This document shows, piece by piece, positions 1 to 13,770 of a stretch of DNA of 64,000 nt. This DNA comes from Phascolomyces articulosus (lineage: Eukaryota; Mucoromycota; Mucoromycetes; Mucorales; Lichtheimiaceae): the NCBI GenBank assembly GCA_025677815.1, contig JAIXMP010000008.1, positions 1,488,001-1,552,000 of the forward strand, in the 5' to 3' direction. The position numbers and the translations under genes are program-made. Each line of letters starts with the position of its first letter. Within the stretch, counting starts at the first letter, position 1. The notes under the pieces were generated by a model that saw only the letters and a list, made by a program, of their open reading frames with translations, had not been told where the DNA came from and did no database searches.

Positions 1-1
1 G

Positions 2-2582
2 CGTCCTCCCACGTTATTACTATGCGGCATTGGCATTATATATTTGGCCAGCTTAATTCAGGACAGCCCTTATCCACACCCAAGGAAAACTTACACGTCG
101 GATACAACCCGATGGCGACAGACACCCGATGATGTCATTTTATCCACCATTGGTGATCATCTTTATCTTTCAGCACTTCGTTTCGAGATAATACACCCTG
201 GAAGCGAAGGTTTTAATCATGGAACAGGTGTATTAAAATCGGGTGTTTCTGGTAAGAGTAATATACATTGCCATGTATCTGAACATGGATTAATAAGCAA
301 GATCTATATTTTTTCTCTAATTTAACAAAATACCTATTTCTCTCTCATACTCTGTCGTCAACTAGGAAGGATCACCCAATTACGAAGGCCATTGCGAATT
401 TTCATGCAGGATCATGTAAATGAGACAGGAACAGAGGATGGTAAACTTGGAAATAAATACAATGCTTCTCTCTTTTTTTATACAAGTTTTCTAGAAATAT
501 TTTTAGTTTCGTGGCATAAATGTGAATTCTCATATATGTATTTTAGGATGGGTACAGACATTTGAACATAAATTACCAGGTGCAATATCTAAAGTATCAA
601 CATCAACACCAAGTGAAAACGAATCCAATGAAATTCAGTTTGGTATCATGTATCATGTTGTAGAGAATGAATCAAGTAGACATTATGTGCGGATATATTA
701 TGTCACTGATAACAACGATCTACCTGTATTCAAATATAAAGATATTTTAATGCCTGGAACTACTTGGATCAGTGCTTTTAGTTTAGAACGACATGAAATA
801 TTATATTCTCGGTAAACAAAGAAAAAGTAGCAAGCATGAACTTGATGGAGCAAAGGAAAAAAACGCAATTTTATATTTCATGCATAATATTTTTTAATCA
901 ATGCAATTCCATTTTAGTGACCCAGATCGATATAGGTTCCGAACAGTGACACTGCCTCCAGATTTAACCGCACCACCACATTCTGAGCATGCAAAAGAAA
1001 TTAGAGTAACAGAAAGTATAACAGGTGATCCGATTCGAGGTCAGTAAATTAAATGGGATGAAAAGAAAACCATGGATTGTTGTTGGATACGAATGGGTGA
1101 AAAGGAAAATAAATACGATATTGTATGTGCATGTTACTTATAAAAAAAGGCAGAGTATCATCAGCCGCGAAACACGGAGGATCACGTACTGGCGTTGGCC
1201 AGATTATATTCTGCAGAGTAAATTTTCGCTTGTATATAAGTAAATTGTATGGTGTTTGATGGGGTGCGTACGGGATTAAATAAGTGAATTATTATATTAT
1301 TGTAGATGGGAAACATATCGTGTTGTTACAGTCGATGTGCATAGAACCAATAATGCGTATTATTGTAATTTTACAGTGGTTGATAATGTCACTACTATTG
1401 CACAAGCATCAGATTTGAATGGTGATGAACACCATCCAAAAAATGAATGGGTCATCCGAAAACACGAACCTGTAGAGGTAAACGTTATCTTATTGTCCAT
1501 AGACAAAATAAGTATAGTACAATCTGGATTTTGACTGATTAATTATAATATATAGTATGATGTTTATATTGAAGAGCAAGTCGATTACATTGGATTTGCG
1601 GATGTCAGTCAATTTCAACAAGAACGAACGCGACTTACTATGCCACAGATTATGTTTGGTAAGAAATGTTGTTATATAAAGAGTTTTAAAAAAAACAATA
1701 GTGAATGTAAAATCAACCCATGGTGAATGTTATATATATAGCTCGATCCAACGATGCAAAAGCTTTGGTATTTCCATTTGTTCAAACCAAGTTTTTTACA
1801 TTGGATTTTCTGGACCAAAAAATCCACGATGAAAATGGAGAATATCATGAATTGTTTGATTGGTTAAGAAATGATGCCGAAGGGCCATACGATGCAAGCA
1901 TTGTTGGTATTCATATTAATGAAAAAGGAAATATCCTTGCTGTATGGACTGATTACAATACGATATATATTTATAAACGCGGATCGGCTAATACACATCA
2001 GTTACCACGGAGAACGCCATCATTATTGGATAGAATTGATATTTGGTTGGATGTAGGGATTCCTGATGTAGAAGATGAAGTGAATCATGAGCGATATGAT
2101 GAAGGAGGTTCATTACCTTGGAAGCTGCGAATGGCAATTACACCTCAGGAAGGCGAGCTCCATTCAAGGGTATTCAATTTTTTCAATATACATGCGTGAG
2201 ACGGGATCAAAATTAGTCTATATAATGTTATTTATACTTGTTTATCTTGTTATTATTCTGATTATTAGTCAATAAGTACCGTTAAGTTTTGGAATGTCAC
2301 ATCCAATGGCCGACAGAATAATTATTTGTGTAAGTTAAGCAATGAAAATATAGAATAATATATTGTGCGTTGTTGAATTAATGGATGGTGCTTGTTATTC
2401 TCATTTTATTATTAGTGGTGGCTTTAGAAGGTGGAGGTGTCAATTCCTATATGGTAGATGAAGCAGAAGAATACGCTGAAGCAGATTTTATATCCTATCT
2501 AAAAGCGAATTGGAATATGGTGACAGCCATGATCATGATTATTGGAGCATTTGTACTTAATGAATATCGCAATCACGCATAA
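2..2582 (+). CDS. WD-repeat-like protein with C-terminal membrane segment (5' end outside window)
   Basis: Ten exons fit by splice signals and phase: 2-251, 366-440, 547-811, 918-1039, 1154-1217, 1306-1477, 1556-1658, 1742-2169, 2269-2329 and 2416-2582 (stop TAA). Together they give 568 residues with no in-frame ATG in the first exon, so the start probably lies upstream of the window. I do not recognise the family. The stretch around 1895-1975 (SIVGIHINEKGNILAVWTD) and the later STVKFWNV read like beta-propeller blades. The C-terminus (NMVTAMIMIIGAFVLNEYRNHA) is one hydrophobic segment with a short polar tail, so the protein may be tail-anchored. The 114-bp intron 1040-1153 is a multiple of three and holds two in-frame stops, which supports its removal. 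The individual exon edges are inferred, not proven. Confidence 0.6.
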
Positions 2583-2702
2583 CACATATTCACATATACA
2601 CTCATATATATATGCATTTTACATTATACACCACCACATCATAAAATCGGCACTCATGCTTTTACATCAAAAAAATATTTATTCTTATCATTAATTACTA
2701 TT

Positions 2703-3913
2703 TTATAATCCACCTCGTTTTTTTTGTTCCTCGGCCATCTTTCTAAACATTTCCATCGTAGCATCCTCTTTTGCTTTATGTTGAGCTAATCTTTCTTGCA
2801 TAGGTCCCATTTTTTCGTCTTGTCTTTGTTGCCGTCGTTGTTGTCGTGCCTCATCTTTACGTTTTTCTGCTGCAAGTCTTGCCTTGAAATCATCTCCACC
2901 ACCATATATATCAGCTTCCGTCAATTCCACATCTGTTTCACGTTCACGTTTGTGATATGCATTCGTAGCTCGTCGTTTTGCAATTTGAGCTTCTCTGCCT
3001 GTTTCTTTTGGAGCTACTTCATCCAAATATTCTTCTCGTCGACTTCGCGAACGTTTTGCTTCAGCCTTTCTTTCTGCTCTACGTCCACTACGTTCACGCT
3101 CTTGTTTTTCCTCGAAATCTGAATAGAAATGATACAAAATGAAAGAACAGACATGAAATATTTAGTTTTTTCTTCCTTCATTTCATTTCTAAAGAACGTG
3201 AGAGAAAAATACTTTACCAGCTCGATCAAAACGTCGTTGTGATGAAGAGGAAGAGGGAGGCGCTGGAAATGCTGGACCCACATTTCTCCGCTTTCCTTTA
3301 TTGCTTCCAGCAGCATTTGTTAAAGAATCCACATTATCACGAATTCTATCTTGTTCATGCTGATCCAATTTCTTTGCAAAAGACCAACGGTAACCTGTTG
3401 TATCGGATGATGATAATTGGGTTGAATTCATTCCTTTATAATACTTTTCTAATGAATTATATCGTCATTTATAGTGGAAGTGTTAATACTCTAGTTATTT
3501 GTTGCATACATAATAAAAAAAAGGTGTTTGCATAGACTTTATTTTTTATTACCCTCGAGATCGTGGCGATTCCAAGCCTTGACAAACTTTTTAAAATAAT
3601 GACGAGCATCGTCTGAATCGAGATCACCAAAATAACGATCTTTTTCTTCCTTTAACCATAAACGAAATTCAGTAGCCTTTTCAAAGTAATCGTCGCTCGA
3701 AATGGCTATTAAAAAAAAGAAATATATGATTATTATGTTGTCGAGTGCGAGTTTCGCAGCTTTTTATTGATGTTTACTATTGTCCTTTTTCTTTCTCTTA
3801 CATTGAATAGATTCTTTAAGTTCATCACTCAAAACATTATTATGCTTTGACTTTTTATGTTTACGTTTATAGTCATCGTCAGAATCCCGTCGATGGTGTT
3901 TCCTAGAGCTCAT
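2703..3913 (-). CDS. Style cell-cycle inhibitor 1 (SCI1)-like basic nuclear protein
   Basis: Four exons (3913-3802, 3705-3553, 3448-3218, 3118-2703) give 303 residues starting MSSRKHHRRDSDDDYKRKHK. A basic Ser/Lys/His-rich N-terminus is followed by a compact core: DDYFEKATEFRLWLKEEKD, then FVKAWNRHDLE, then KYYKGMNS and GYRWSF. This matches, from memory, the core of plant style cell-cycle inhibitor 1 and related eukaryotic proteins. The C-terminal 140 residues are an Arg/Glu/Lys-rich helix, probably coiled coil, ending MAEEQKKRGGL. The composition suggests a nuclear or nucleolar protein; molecular function in fungi is not known to me. It diverges from the phosphatase gene across a 563-bp intergenic region. 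Confidence 0.7.
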
Positions 3914-4476
3914 TGTTGTACAAAGTGTAAAAAGTGAAGGAATAAAAAGAGGGTACGCTTTAAATAATCATTCAAAAACGACGGACTTAAGCCAGTAATA
4001 TCCTTTTATAGGTAATAGCTTGTAAGTTTGTCTCTCTTTTTTTTTTGCATAATGGATGGTTTTGAAAAGGCATGCCATTCTGAAAAATATCAGTTCATAA
4101 ACTCAATTCGTTCAAAGCTTTTTTTTTCTATCTAATGGGTACTATTAAATGCTTCAACGTTTATACATAATAGAATTATAAACTATAGCAGTCCTGATCC
4201 GATGATAGATTTCTATATGTCAAACTTTCAGTATAAGGCAGCCATAGTTGTTTAAACAATTGATGATCGAATGTTAAAACTCCCTTTGCAATCTTTTACC
4301 AACTGACCTACATGTAATTAAATATATATAATGAAAGCAGTGGATTTAGTTTTATTTTCGTACTGATACTATGGATACACAAGATCGTTTTGGCCATTGT
4401 AAACGGTTAATAAAACTCAGAGGTTACGGGAGAAAAGTAGAATTTTATAACTCTTTCTCTTTTGATAATTTTCATC
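3914..4476. other. Divergent intergenic region, shared promoter zone
   Basis: This 563-bp AT-rich stretch lies between the starts of the SCI1-like gene (-) and the HAD phosphatase gene (+) and probably holds both promoters. I see T-tracts near 4034 and 4126 and no convincing open frame. No canonical TATA box can be assigned to either gene with confidence. Confidence 0.5.
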
Positions 4477-5483
4477 ATGCCAGAAATTACACACTGCATT
4501 TTTGATATGGTATATATATTATAATTATGATTCAATTCAACATCCTTTATTATTGCCAACAGCATCATTACAAAAAACGAAACTGTAAACATCCAACGTG
4601 TTATTTCGACTTATACATTCTATATCTTCATATATAAAAAAGGACGGTCTTCTATTAGATACAGAACGTGTCTATACTGAAGTGACTCAAGAAATCCTTG
4701 ACAAATATGCAGGTGGCGTTAAGTTCACATGGGATGTCAAAAGCAAGCTTATGGGACGTACAGGCATAGAATCAGCTACCATGGTCGTTGAACATTACAA
4801 TTTACCAATGTCTGTACAAGAATACATTGACAAAAGCGCTGTCATGCATGAACAACGATTTCCGCTAGTGAAACCATTAGCCGGTGTCGAACGATTAATT
4901 AAACATTTGCATGCCAAAGGTATCCCCATGGCTGTCGCCACTTCCTCGACACGATCACGATTCGAATTAAAGACGTCTTTAAATCAAGAATTGTTTTCAT
5001 TGTTTGATCATATCGTATGTGGTGATGACGCGGGTATTGAACGCGGTAAACCAGCACCTGATATCTTTTTGGCTGCACAAGAACGATTAGGCAATCCACC
5101 TTCACATAATTGTTTGGTATTTGAGGATGCGACCAATGGTGTTCAAGCTGCCCTGAACGCAAAAATGCATGTAAAGTATCAATCCATTATCTTTGTGTGA
5201 TTTGCTAGCTGTGTATCTGTTTTTTCATATTTGTATATGAAAATATTATTTTATTAGGTTGTTTGGATTCCTGATGTGAACTTATTAAATATTGCGGGTG
5301 ACCCTGATTCTCATGGCGCAACGGTTGTACTGAATTCAATGATGGACTTTAAACCTGAGGTAAAAATAAAAATAAAAAAACTTATACTGCGATAAAAGAT
5401 GTATACTCATCTGTATATTTTTTTTTCTCCACGAAATCTATATTTAGGATTTTTCATTGCCTCACTTTGATAGTAGTAGCTAA
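4477..5483 (+). CDS. HAD-family phosphatase, pseudouridine-5'-phosphatase (HDHD1/PUDP)-like
   Basis: Four exons (4477-4509, 4643-5170, 5258-5359, 5448-5483) give 232 residues. Exon 1 is only 33 bp and encodes MPEITHCIFDM; it carries the first half of HAD motif I, completed by DGLLLDTE in exon 2, so the nucleophile Asp10 and the acid/base Asp12 are split by the intron. Motif II is ATSSTR, motif III is the Lys in RGKPAPDIF, and motif IV is VFEDATNG. The helical cap between motifs I and II is typical of subfamily I, as in human PUDP (HDHD1) and yeast Gpp/Dog phosphatases. The expected activity is hydrolysis of a small sugar or nucleoside phosphate in the cytosol; PUDP dephosphorylates pseudouridine 5'-phosphate. 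The exact substrate here cannot be read from sequence. Confidence 0.88.
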
Positions 5484-5783
5484 TTAAAAAGATGGCACCA
5501 ATTGAATAATAATAAAATCATTTTTGATAGCATGAATTTTGCCGCACCATTAGAAAATAAAGGGGCTCTTTTTATTTTATGAAAAGTTATAATATTTTTA
5601 AATCAAAATAGAGAGAGAGCATGATGAGAAAAAAAAGATGTTTTTGTTAATGTCTGGGATGGGAAAAAAATATATAAGATTGCGCGCGAAATTGTTGTTG
5701 AGTGAGAAAAGGCTTAAGTGTATGTAATGTGAATTTGTGCGTATGTGTGAGTGTGTAGGTGTTATGTTGGTTATTTAATTCGT
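5484..5783. other. Convergent 3' intergenic region
   Basis: A 300-bp AT-rich spacer lies between the stop codons of two converging genes (HAD phosphatase and dihydrolipoamide dehydrogenase). It contains a GA run (gagagagag, about 5611-5619) and several A-tracts. It presumably holds both polyadenylation regions; no open frame was seen. Confidence 0.5.
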
Positions 5784-7978
<2,195 letters not shown>

Positions 7979-8425
7979 GGTTATAATGGATAAAGAAGAA
8001 GTAATAGAAAAAAAGAAAAAAAAAGAGGTTGGTTGGAAAAAGAAGGTTAAAAAACAAGCCAACCGGGAAACGATGGGAGAATATTGCGAGCGGAGCACAA
8101 GGGTCAGTTTTAACCCAACGTCACAACGGTATTCTCCGCTTTACACGAATATATGTTGGCCATCTTTCCGGTCTGTTCCTTATAGTAATAGCAAGGTTTC
8201 GGATCCATCGAAATAGTTCTTCTGTTAAAGACAATTGGTTCTAATGGGGTCATCATCACTTTACCAAAAAACGCCTTCTTGCACACACACACACACACAC
8301 ATTCCTTCTCATACTTCTTTATTTAAAGTTTCGTATATTTTTTATATATCTTTAGCTTTATTATGCCAAAAAAAAAGCCATTCATCGGTCGACTCCGAAG
8401 ATGTTTTATCAACCCCACACAATAA
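7979..8425. other. LPD1 promoter region and CREG 3' flank
   Basis: This 447-bp spacer separates two genes read on the minus strand. The LPD1-proximal part (about 7990-8050) is very purine-rich on the plus strand, so pyrimidine-rich in the gene sense, as is common just upstream of fungal starts. A CA dinucleotide repeat lies at 8282-8301. No supported open frame was found; a longer in-frame extension of LPD1 exon 1 to 8098 passes through this low-complexity tract and is not credible. Confidence 0.5.
8282..8301. repeat. (CA)10 microsatellite
   Basis: Ten CA units are seen directly in the intergenic spacer between LPD1 and the CREG-like gene. Confidence 0.95.
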
Positions 8426-9545
8426 TTAATTTTGGATATGAAGATTAAAAGTATTACCATTAACTTGTCGATATTCATTCATGGGAAGCCATCCAATATA
8501 ATTCAATCCACCAAATCCCCCTACGAAATAAGAAGCTTTCACTCGAAAAGTATAAAAGTTGAAATCATGAAATCCCCTAATAATAATTATAATTCACCGT
8601 GTCAATCACCGTGTCAATTTTTTTGTCAAACCATCTAATTTTTAGTTCCTTCTTTTCTCTTCTATCCATTCCAGCAAAATAATAATACATACCACCAGTC
8701 TCTTGCGTCTGGATGTTTTTCACCAAAGCATGCCATGGCTCTTTCATACTACATATACCTCATAATGTTATCAATCAAATAGCATGATATATTTGACAAC
8801 CTTATCAAATACGTAACAGCAACAACATACTTTAGATTTCGGTAACAGCTCAATAGCGCCGAATAATGTGAACCGAGGTGATTCCACAAGGGATGAACCA
8901 TTACCCATTTTGGGATTGTCATACAACTTCAAAGCTCTTATAGTAAATGCAGCATGGTCGGGATCATGCTTCATATTTCGTACACTCATCTGATTATATA
9001 TAAACATAGGTAAATGAAATAACTGAAGAAATGAATCATCTTCCTTTTCTTCTTCATTATTTTTATTATTAATTACCTGGAGATCGGACATATAAAGAAG
9101 TAAGTCTCCGGATTGTTGTTGGTCCGTGCAACCCTCACTATAATATTCCATAATACCGAATGGGTATCCTTCTGGAAATAATAAAGTAAAACGCGTAAAA
9201 TGAATCTCTTTATCTGTCTTTTCAAATAATAATAAAAAACTATTCTGGTATTTATTGATAATCCTACAAAGGTTAATGTTCTATTTTATTACCTGCAAGC
9301 ATAGGTTCTTGCATTTTTGTCAAGAATGTGCCAACGCCTATTATATTGAAAATAATGAATCTAGTCATCTATATTACTTGTATCTGATCAGGAAGGAAAC
9401 AAGAAATAATCAATATACCGGCATCCTTTACGATTTGTCGAGTTAACGCTGCTGCTTCACGTACTGTTTGGGTTGAATATACAATATTATTTGTCATAAA
9501 GACAATGAATAATAGTAATATGATTACAATATATTTTCGTATCAT
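8426..9545 (-). CDS. CREG-family secreted glycoprotein-like protein
   Basis: Six exons (9545-9419, 9337-9293, 9171-9077, 8989-8831, 8748-8693, 8576-8426) give 210 residues, close to the 220 of human CREG1. The upstream ATG at 9545 was chosen over 9497 because it adds a clear signal peptide (MIRKYIVIILLLFIVFMTNN). The rest follows the CREG/flavin-reductase-like split barrel: ALTRQIVKDAGVGTFLT, GYPFGIMEYYSEG, LLLYMSDLQMSVRNMKHDP, FTLFGAIELLP, HPDARDWWGFHDFNFY and GGFGGLNYIGWL near the end. Animal CREG is a lysosomal or secreted dimer related to FMN-binding oxidoreductases that no longer binds FMN well; the fungal role is unknown. The assignment rests on recalled family motifs. Confidence 0.82.
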
Positions 9546-9850
9546 TATGGTTAAACAACGAGAAAAGGGTGGAAAAATAAAAAAACAGAAAGAGAAACAA
9601 CAAAGGGAAAAAATGACGAGACACGTAATGTATGTACTTTGCGTGTTGTGTGTGAAGAGATTCCCGTGCGAAAATGTGTAACCAGGGTGTGTCGTGCATT
9701 TGAATTTTGTTATCAGATTTTTGAATTAATAAAATAAAAAACCAAAAAAAAAACCAAAAAAAGATATAAGGTGGGTACATCTAAAACATGAAACAACAAC
9801 AACTGGAAGAACAGCAAATATATTGATAGTAATAATAATAATAATATAAT
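9546..9850. other. CREG-like promoter and Lst7 3' flank
   Basis: This 305-bp spacer contains an A-rich run interrupted by CC pairs (about 9732-9762) on the plus strand, which is T-rich upstream of the CREG-like start. No independent gene was found. Confidence 0.45.
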
Positions 9851-11448
9851 TCAAGTATATTGTGATATAGGTGTTGGTAAAGGCGCTGCCTGAATAGTAT
9901 TGGTAGTAGTGGTGGTTATAGTGGTTGTTGTTGTAATAGAATCCTTTTCCTCTTCTTTCAGCTTGACCTTTTTACTATTTCGTCGAGCTCGAAATTCATC
10001 ACGCTATATACAAGTAATATATTAATACAAATAGATCCTGTTATTTTCATGAGATGGTCTAATCGGAAAATCCGATCCGACATTATATTATTATTATTAT
10101 TAAGTGACATTACCATTTTGAGGTAGGCCGCACTGGCACTTCTCCCTTGCGTGATCTTCTCCATCCGTCTCCGTGCCGATAGCTTGAGAATATAACTAAA
10201 CTGAGCATGGATCTGAGGATAAATATCCTTCACACCCAACAAATCTATTAATGATCTTAATGCAGTATTGCTTCGTCGTCGAAAAAATTGTTCTTGTGAC
10301 ATGGGTCCGACACGTCGGCTGGTAGCGAATGGATGAAACTGTGGTCGAGTTTCTTTTTCACGTTGAAACACGATGTCAGCTCGTTCCTGCAAGTTGATTG
10401 CCATGGATCGAAATGAACTAATTTTGTTTTTTGTTGTTTGTTGTTCAGCATCAGTAGATAGATTTATAAACAAATCTCATTATTATTATTATTTTTTTTG
10501 GGGGGGGGAGAGTGATGGATGGTGCGGAATAGGTGGATATTTCTGGTTTCAACAAAATGGGGGAGAAAGTAGAGTTCTGGAACCTTTTTTATGGTAATCA
10601 TACTCACCTGACAAGAAACGGCCAACATGATATTAAAAAGACCCGGTCGGTCATGAGCATCATTAGTGAATAAAATCTAGCCTCACCTCTTGCTTGTGCA
10701 TCACGTAACTTGAACATATAACTCATCACATAACCATTTTCATCATCACCAAATAATACTGGTCCTTCTCGACCAGGACAAAATTCAGTCGTTAAACTAT
10801 TTTATATACAATTCAATGATTCGTTCTAATTTATTTCGTTTGGACATCTATCATTATCCAAGAAAAAAAAACAGAGTGTATAGTTTACCTTCGTACGCAT
10901 GCTAATCGTACTGCTTTATAAAGAGCAAGTTGCTGTGGAGCTTTCGTACCAATATATTCTACAGATGGATCTTCATCATCCGTAGTGACCATTCGTTTTG
11001 CTTCAACAACAATACCATCTTCTTTTACAACAAGGGGCATTTGTGCACAACAAGCAACACATGAACTGGATTGAGTATTCGATTGATAGGGTTTGGATAA
11101 TGGAAGAGGTGGTGCACATTTTCGTAACGACGCGCGGGGGGATGTAGTCGTCGTATTTGTAGTTGTTGTCAGGATTGTGTTACTAGGCGGAGGAGTCGGA
11201 GGATCTACTACTGCTGTAGCTCCCGCTGTCGATGTTGAAGAAAGAGAATGAACTAAAGTGGCTGTTGCTTTTTCTGACATGGGAGTTACAATGTCCGTCG
11301 CTTTGATTTCGTCTGTGGTCGTATTCGTGGACGTTGTTGTCATGTTACTTCCACTTAGGTCCGATTTTTGGTGAATGGCTTGTGTACAAAACACTACACT
11401 AGGTCCATGGACCTCACAAAAATGTAAAAGTGTAATAAGAGCGTTCAT
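9851..11448 (-). CDS. LST7: Folliculin / Lst7 homologue (longin-domain GAP subunit)
   Basis: Four exons (11448-10889, 10796-10608, 10417-10114, 10003-9851) give 401 residues. The N-terminus MNALITLLHFCEVHGPSVVF matches folliculin (human MNAIVALCHFCELHGP). Further signatures are EFCPGREGPVLFGDDENGYV, FYSLMMLMTDRVFLISCWPF and FHPFATSRRVGP. In human cells folliculin with FNIP, and in yeast Lst7 with Lst4, act at the vacuole or lysosome on RagC/Gtr2 GTPases in amino-acid signalling to TORC1. Between the first strand and the Cys-rich CVACCAQM segment lies a long Thr/Pro/Ser-rich low-complexity insert (about residues 35-110). The protein has the longin half but stops before a DENN region, like yeast Lst7. 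The C-terminus is Lys/Glu-rich then a poly-Thr tail. Confidence 0.9.
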
Positions 11449-11868
11449 TAGGTTGTATTATTTACGAGAGAAAAGGAAGAGAGGAGGGAGGGAATAGAGA
11501 TTAGTCAAAAGAAGATTAAGGAACTATTTCAAAAGAGAGATCGCTTTTGGGCTGGCACAAAGTAGCCTGCTTGAAAAAAAGCGAAGCACTTTTTTTTCCT
11601 TGCTCTTTGGCGTCAGCTAAGCGTCAAGGCAAGAAAAAGGAAGAAAGAAAGAAAGAGAAAGAAACTAAAAAAAGAGGTTTTTTTTTTTACTTACAAAACG
11701 ATATGCTATATCACGAGCTTGAAAGCTTCCAAAAGACCGACACGATTTTTATTACTAGTGATTAAATGGCCATTCATAACTAACAAGATATAATTTAAGG
11801 GTTTACTTTGTATAGTAAATCCTTTATTATTATTATAAAGATGGAGATGGTATGCTTCATATCATACT

Positions 11869-11904
11869 ATTATTATTATCATTATTATTATCATTATTAT
11901 TATC
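11869..11904. repeat. Minisatellite, three copies of a 12-bp ATTATTATTATC unit
   Basis: Three consecutive perfect copies are visible by eye in the gene-poor region. Confidence 0.9.
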
Positions 11905-12546
11905 AACATACAACATAAACATCATCATCTGCATCTGCATCATTTAATGTTCCCCAATTATATAAAAAGAAAAAGCTTCAAAAATTTGCTGAATAAGGAA
12001 TAACCGCTTATCTTTTCATTGGTTACAAATGTTTGTGGCATTTTGCATTTTCTCCCTTCTTCTCCTCTTCAAACTTCAAACTTAACAAACCCCTCCCATG
12101 CCTTCCCCTCAGGATTCTTATTATCTTCTTTTTCTCCTATGGTTTGACGTTTAGTATTTGTTACATTTGTATACTTACATCACATAAATATTACACATTC
12201 AAGGAAGGTCCATCATGAAGCATGTGGGTTTATCTGGTGACTATGTAGAACCAATCAATTAATTTCTACCACCTGTAGTATGTTTTGCCTATGCACATAT
12301 TTAAATTAAATACTAGTACTCTTTGCCATCGTTTTTTCGGTTTTTAAAAAACAACACATGTTGGATATTACCCACATCACGATAACAACATGAAACCATT
12401 GTTTTCTTGTACATACAGATATATCTATAATGACAATTAAAACTCACCGTAAAAAAGCTGCGTCGGGCGCCACTACGTTTAAAAAATTTGGTTTTTATTT
12501 AAAGTCTCTGTTGAACACATCGTCCTTGTCGGATCGGACGCCACTA

Positions 12547-12640
12547 CTGGCTTTTTTCAAATTATTTGCGCCAAGCATAAATAATAGATATTTTGCGTCA
12601 GAATATTTGCATTGTTATCTGCGTTTTTACTATATATTAT
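12547..12640 (+). repeat. Dispersed repeat family, copy A
   Basis: About 95 bp match, in inverted orientation, the segment at 16236-16340. Shared blocks include a perfect 20-mer (TTGCGCCAAGCATAAATAAT at 12566-12585), then TTTTGCGTCA, TATTTGCAT, GTTAT and CGTTTTTA in the same order. Copy B carries about 15 extra bases after the 20-mer. The family is unnamed and I see no coding capacity; a small non-autonomous element is possible. Confidence 0.75.
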
Positions 12641-13259
12641 ATCAACTTTTATTTTATTGAAAACTACTTGTAAAAAACATACTCTCTTCTTCTTGATAGG
12701 ATAAATATTCATACTAATTTTTTCGTATTTTGATATTATTATTGCAAAAGCGAAGATGTAATATGTCATAAATAGTTTATATGTGAAATAAAATAGATTA
12801 ACATTAGCATATACTATAATCATTATCATGGTAAACAGCTTCATCCGTCACAGTTATACGTATAAACTGTGCTTTTCTGTTCATTGTAATTTTATTTCTC
12901 TTGGTATAATATATAACCAGCACCAACAACTAAACAATCCGATCTCTGTATTTCATATGTAATAATAATAATAATATGATTATTAGCTAATAGAGCTACT
13001 ACACGTATAATATAAAAATAAAAACAAAAAGAGTTTTGCAATGTTTAAGGCACTTGATCGTGTGCTTATTATGCTTTAATATCGTAATAAAAAGAAGAAT
13101 ACAGAAAAGAATGTATATAGTAATAAAAGATAAAGGATGAAGAAATATATCCAGTAATAATGTAAGTATAGAAATTGATATGGACATGAGACTTATAAAA
13201 ATTAAGGCTTTGGTACTAGAAGACTAATGATACTGGTACGTAAACACTAAAATATTGTA

Positions 13260-13593
13260 GATGCAGCCATCCAGCAGCAAATTGAGAACATTTTACAAGT
13301 TGTCCGTTGATGGAAGAAGTACTTGATGAGTTGAAAACAACATTTGGTACAATTCCTGAACTCCAACGAGAACTACAAACATTAGACTATGTTATAAATC
13401 ATCTCCTGCGCTCAGAAGTTGGCTTATCACTTGGAAAATGAATAAACTGCTGGCTTGTCCTAATTCGTACACTTAGGGAAATCGACTGTCTTAGTCAATC
13501 TGAAGATGACTAGTACGAAGAAGATGAACCAGAACCTGAAGAACCATCAATACCATCCGAACTCACAACCCAATCAATTCAAGAAAACAATTA
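13260..13593 (+). pseudogene. Decayed coding fragment, family unknown
   Basis: Three protein-like pieces lie in succession in different frames: DAAIQQQIENILQVVR then a stop; MEEVLDELKTTFGTIPELQR and on to SEVGLSLGK then a stop (from 13312); and LIRTLREIDCLSQSEDD, a TAG, then YEEDEPEPEEPSIPSEL to a final stop at 13591-13593. Amphipathic helical then acidic composition is typical of protein, and the frame changes and internal stops argue for decay. I do not recognise the parent gene; it may be a transposon or a dead host gene. Unrecognised introns could also explain the frame changes. Confidence 0.4.
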
Positions 13594-13770
13594 ATCAGTT
13601 TCCTTCTCTACTCCCCCCTCCTACATAAATTTTCCTTTTAAAATTGTATCACAACCACATCATCCACACTAACTTAGCTTTTCCTCCCAAAGGGAGGTTT
13701 TTCAGCTAATGCTACATAAATTTTATTTATACATAATAATTTTTACCGCAAAGTTCCGCAAGGAAGCAAC

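Larger units (their letters stand above)
11449..13230. other. Gene-poor region, first part
   Basis: No supported gene. The first 100 bp upstream of LST7 are purine-rich on the plus strand and probably promoter. Polypurine tracts (11622-11690), a 12-bp-unit minisatellite (11869-11904) and one copy of a dispersed repeat (about 12547-12640) are present. A 76-codon open frame at 12430-12660 overlaps that repeat, and its second copy elsewhere does not preserve the frame, so I do not call it a gene. Confidence 0.55.

Noticed and set aside
1025..1243. Separate 72-codon gene
   Set aside because: It lies across an intron and an exon of the first gene in another frame; the exon chain through 1039 and 1154 keeps one frame and joins well.
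3014..3316. 100-codon minus-strand frame overlapping SCI1-like exons
   Set aside because: Out-of-frame reading across an intron; the four-exon model explains the conserved motifs.
11869..11904. CRISPR-like array
   Set aside because: Three adjacent 12-bp units with no spacers in a eukaryotic genome; a simple minisatellite.
12430..12660. 76-codon basic protein (MTIKTHRKKAASG)
   Set aside because: It overlaps a dispersed repeat whose other copy does not keep the frame; composition drifts into AT noise.
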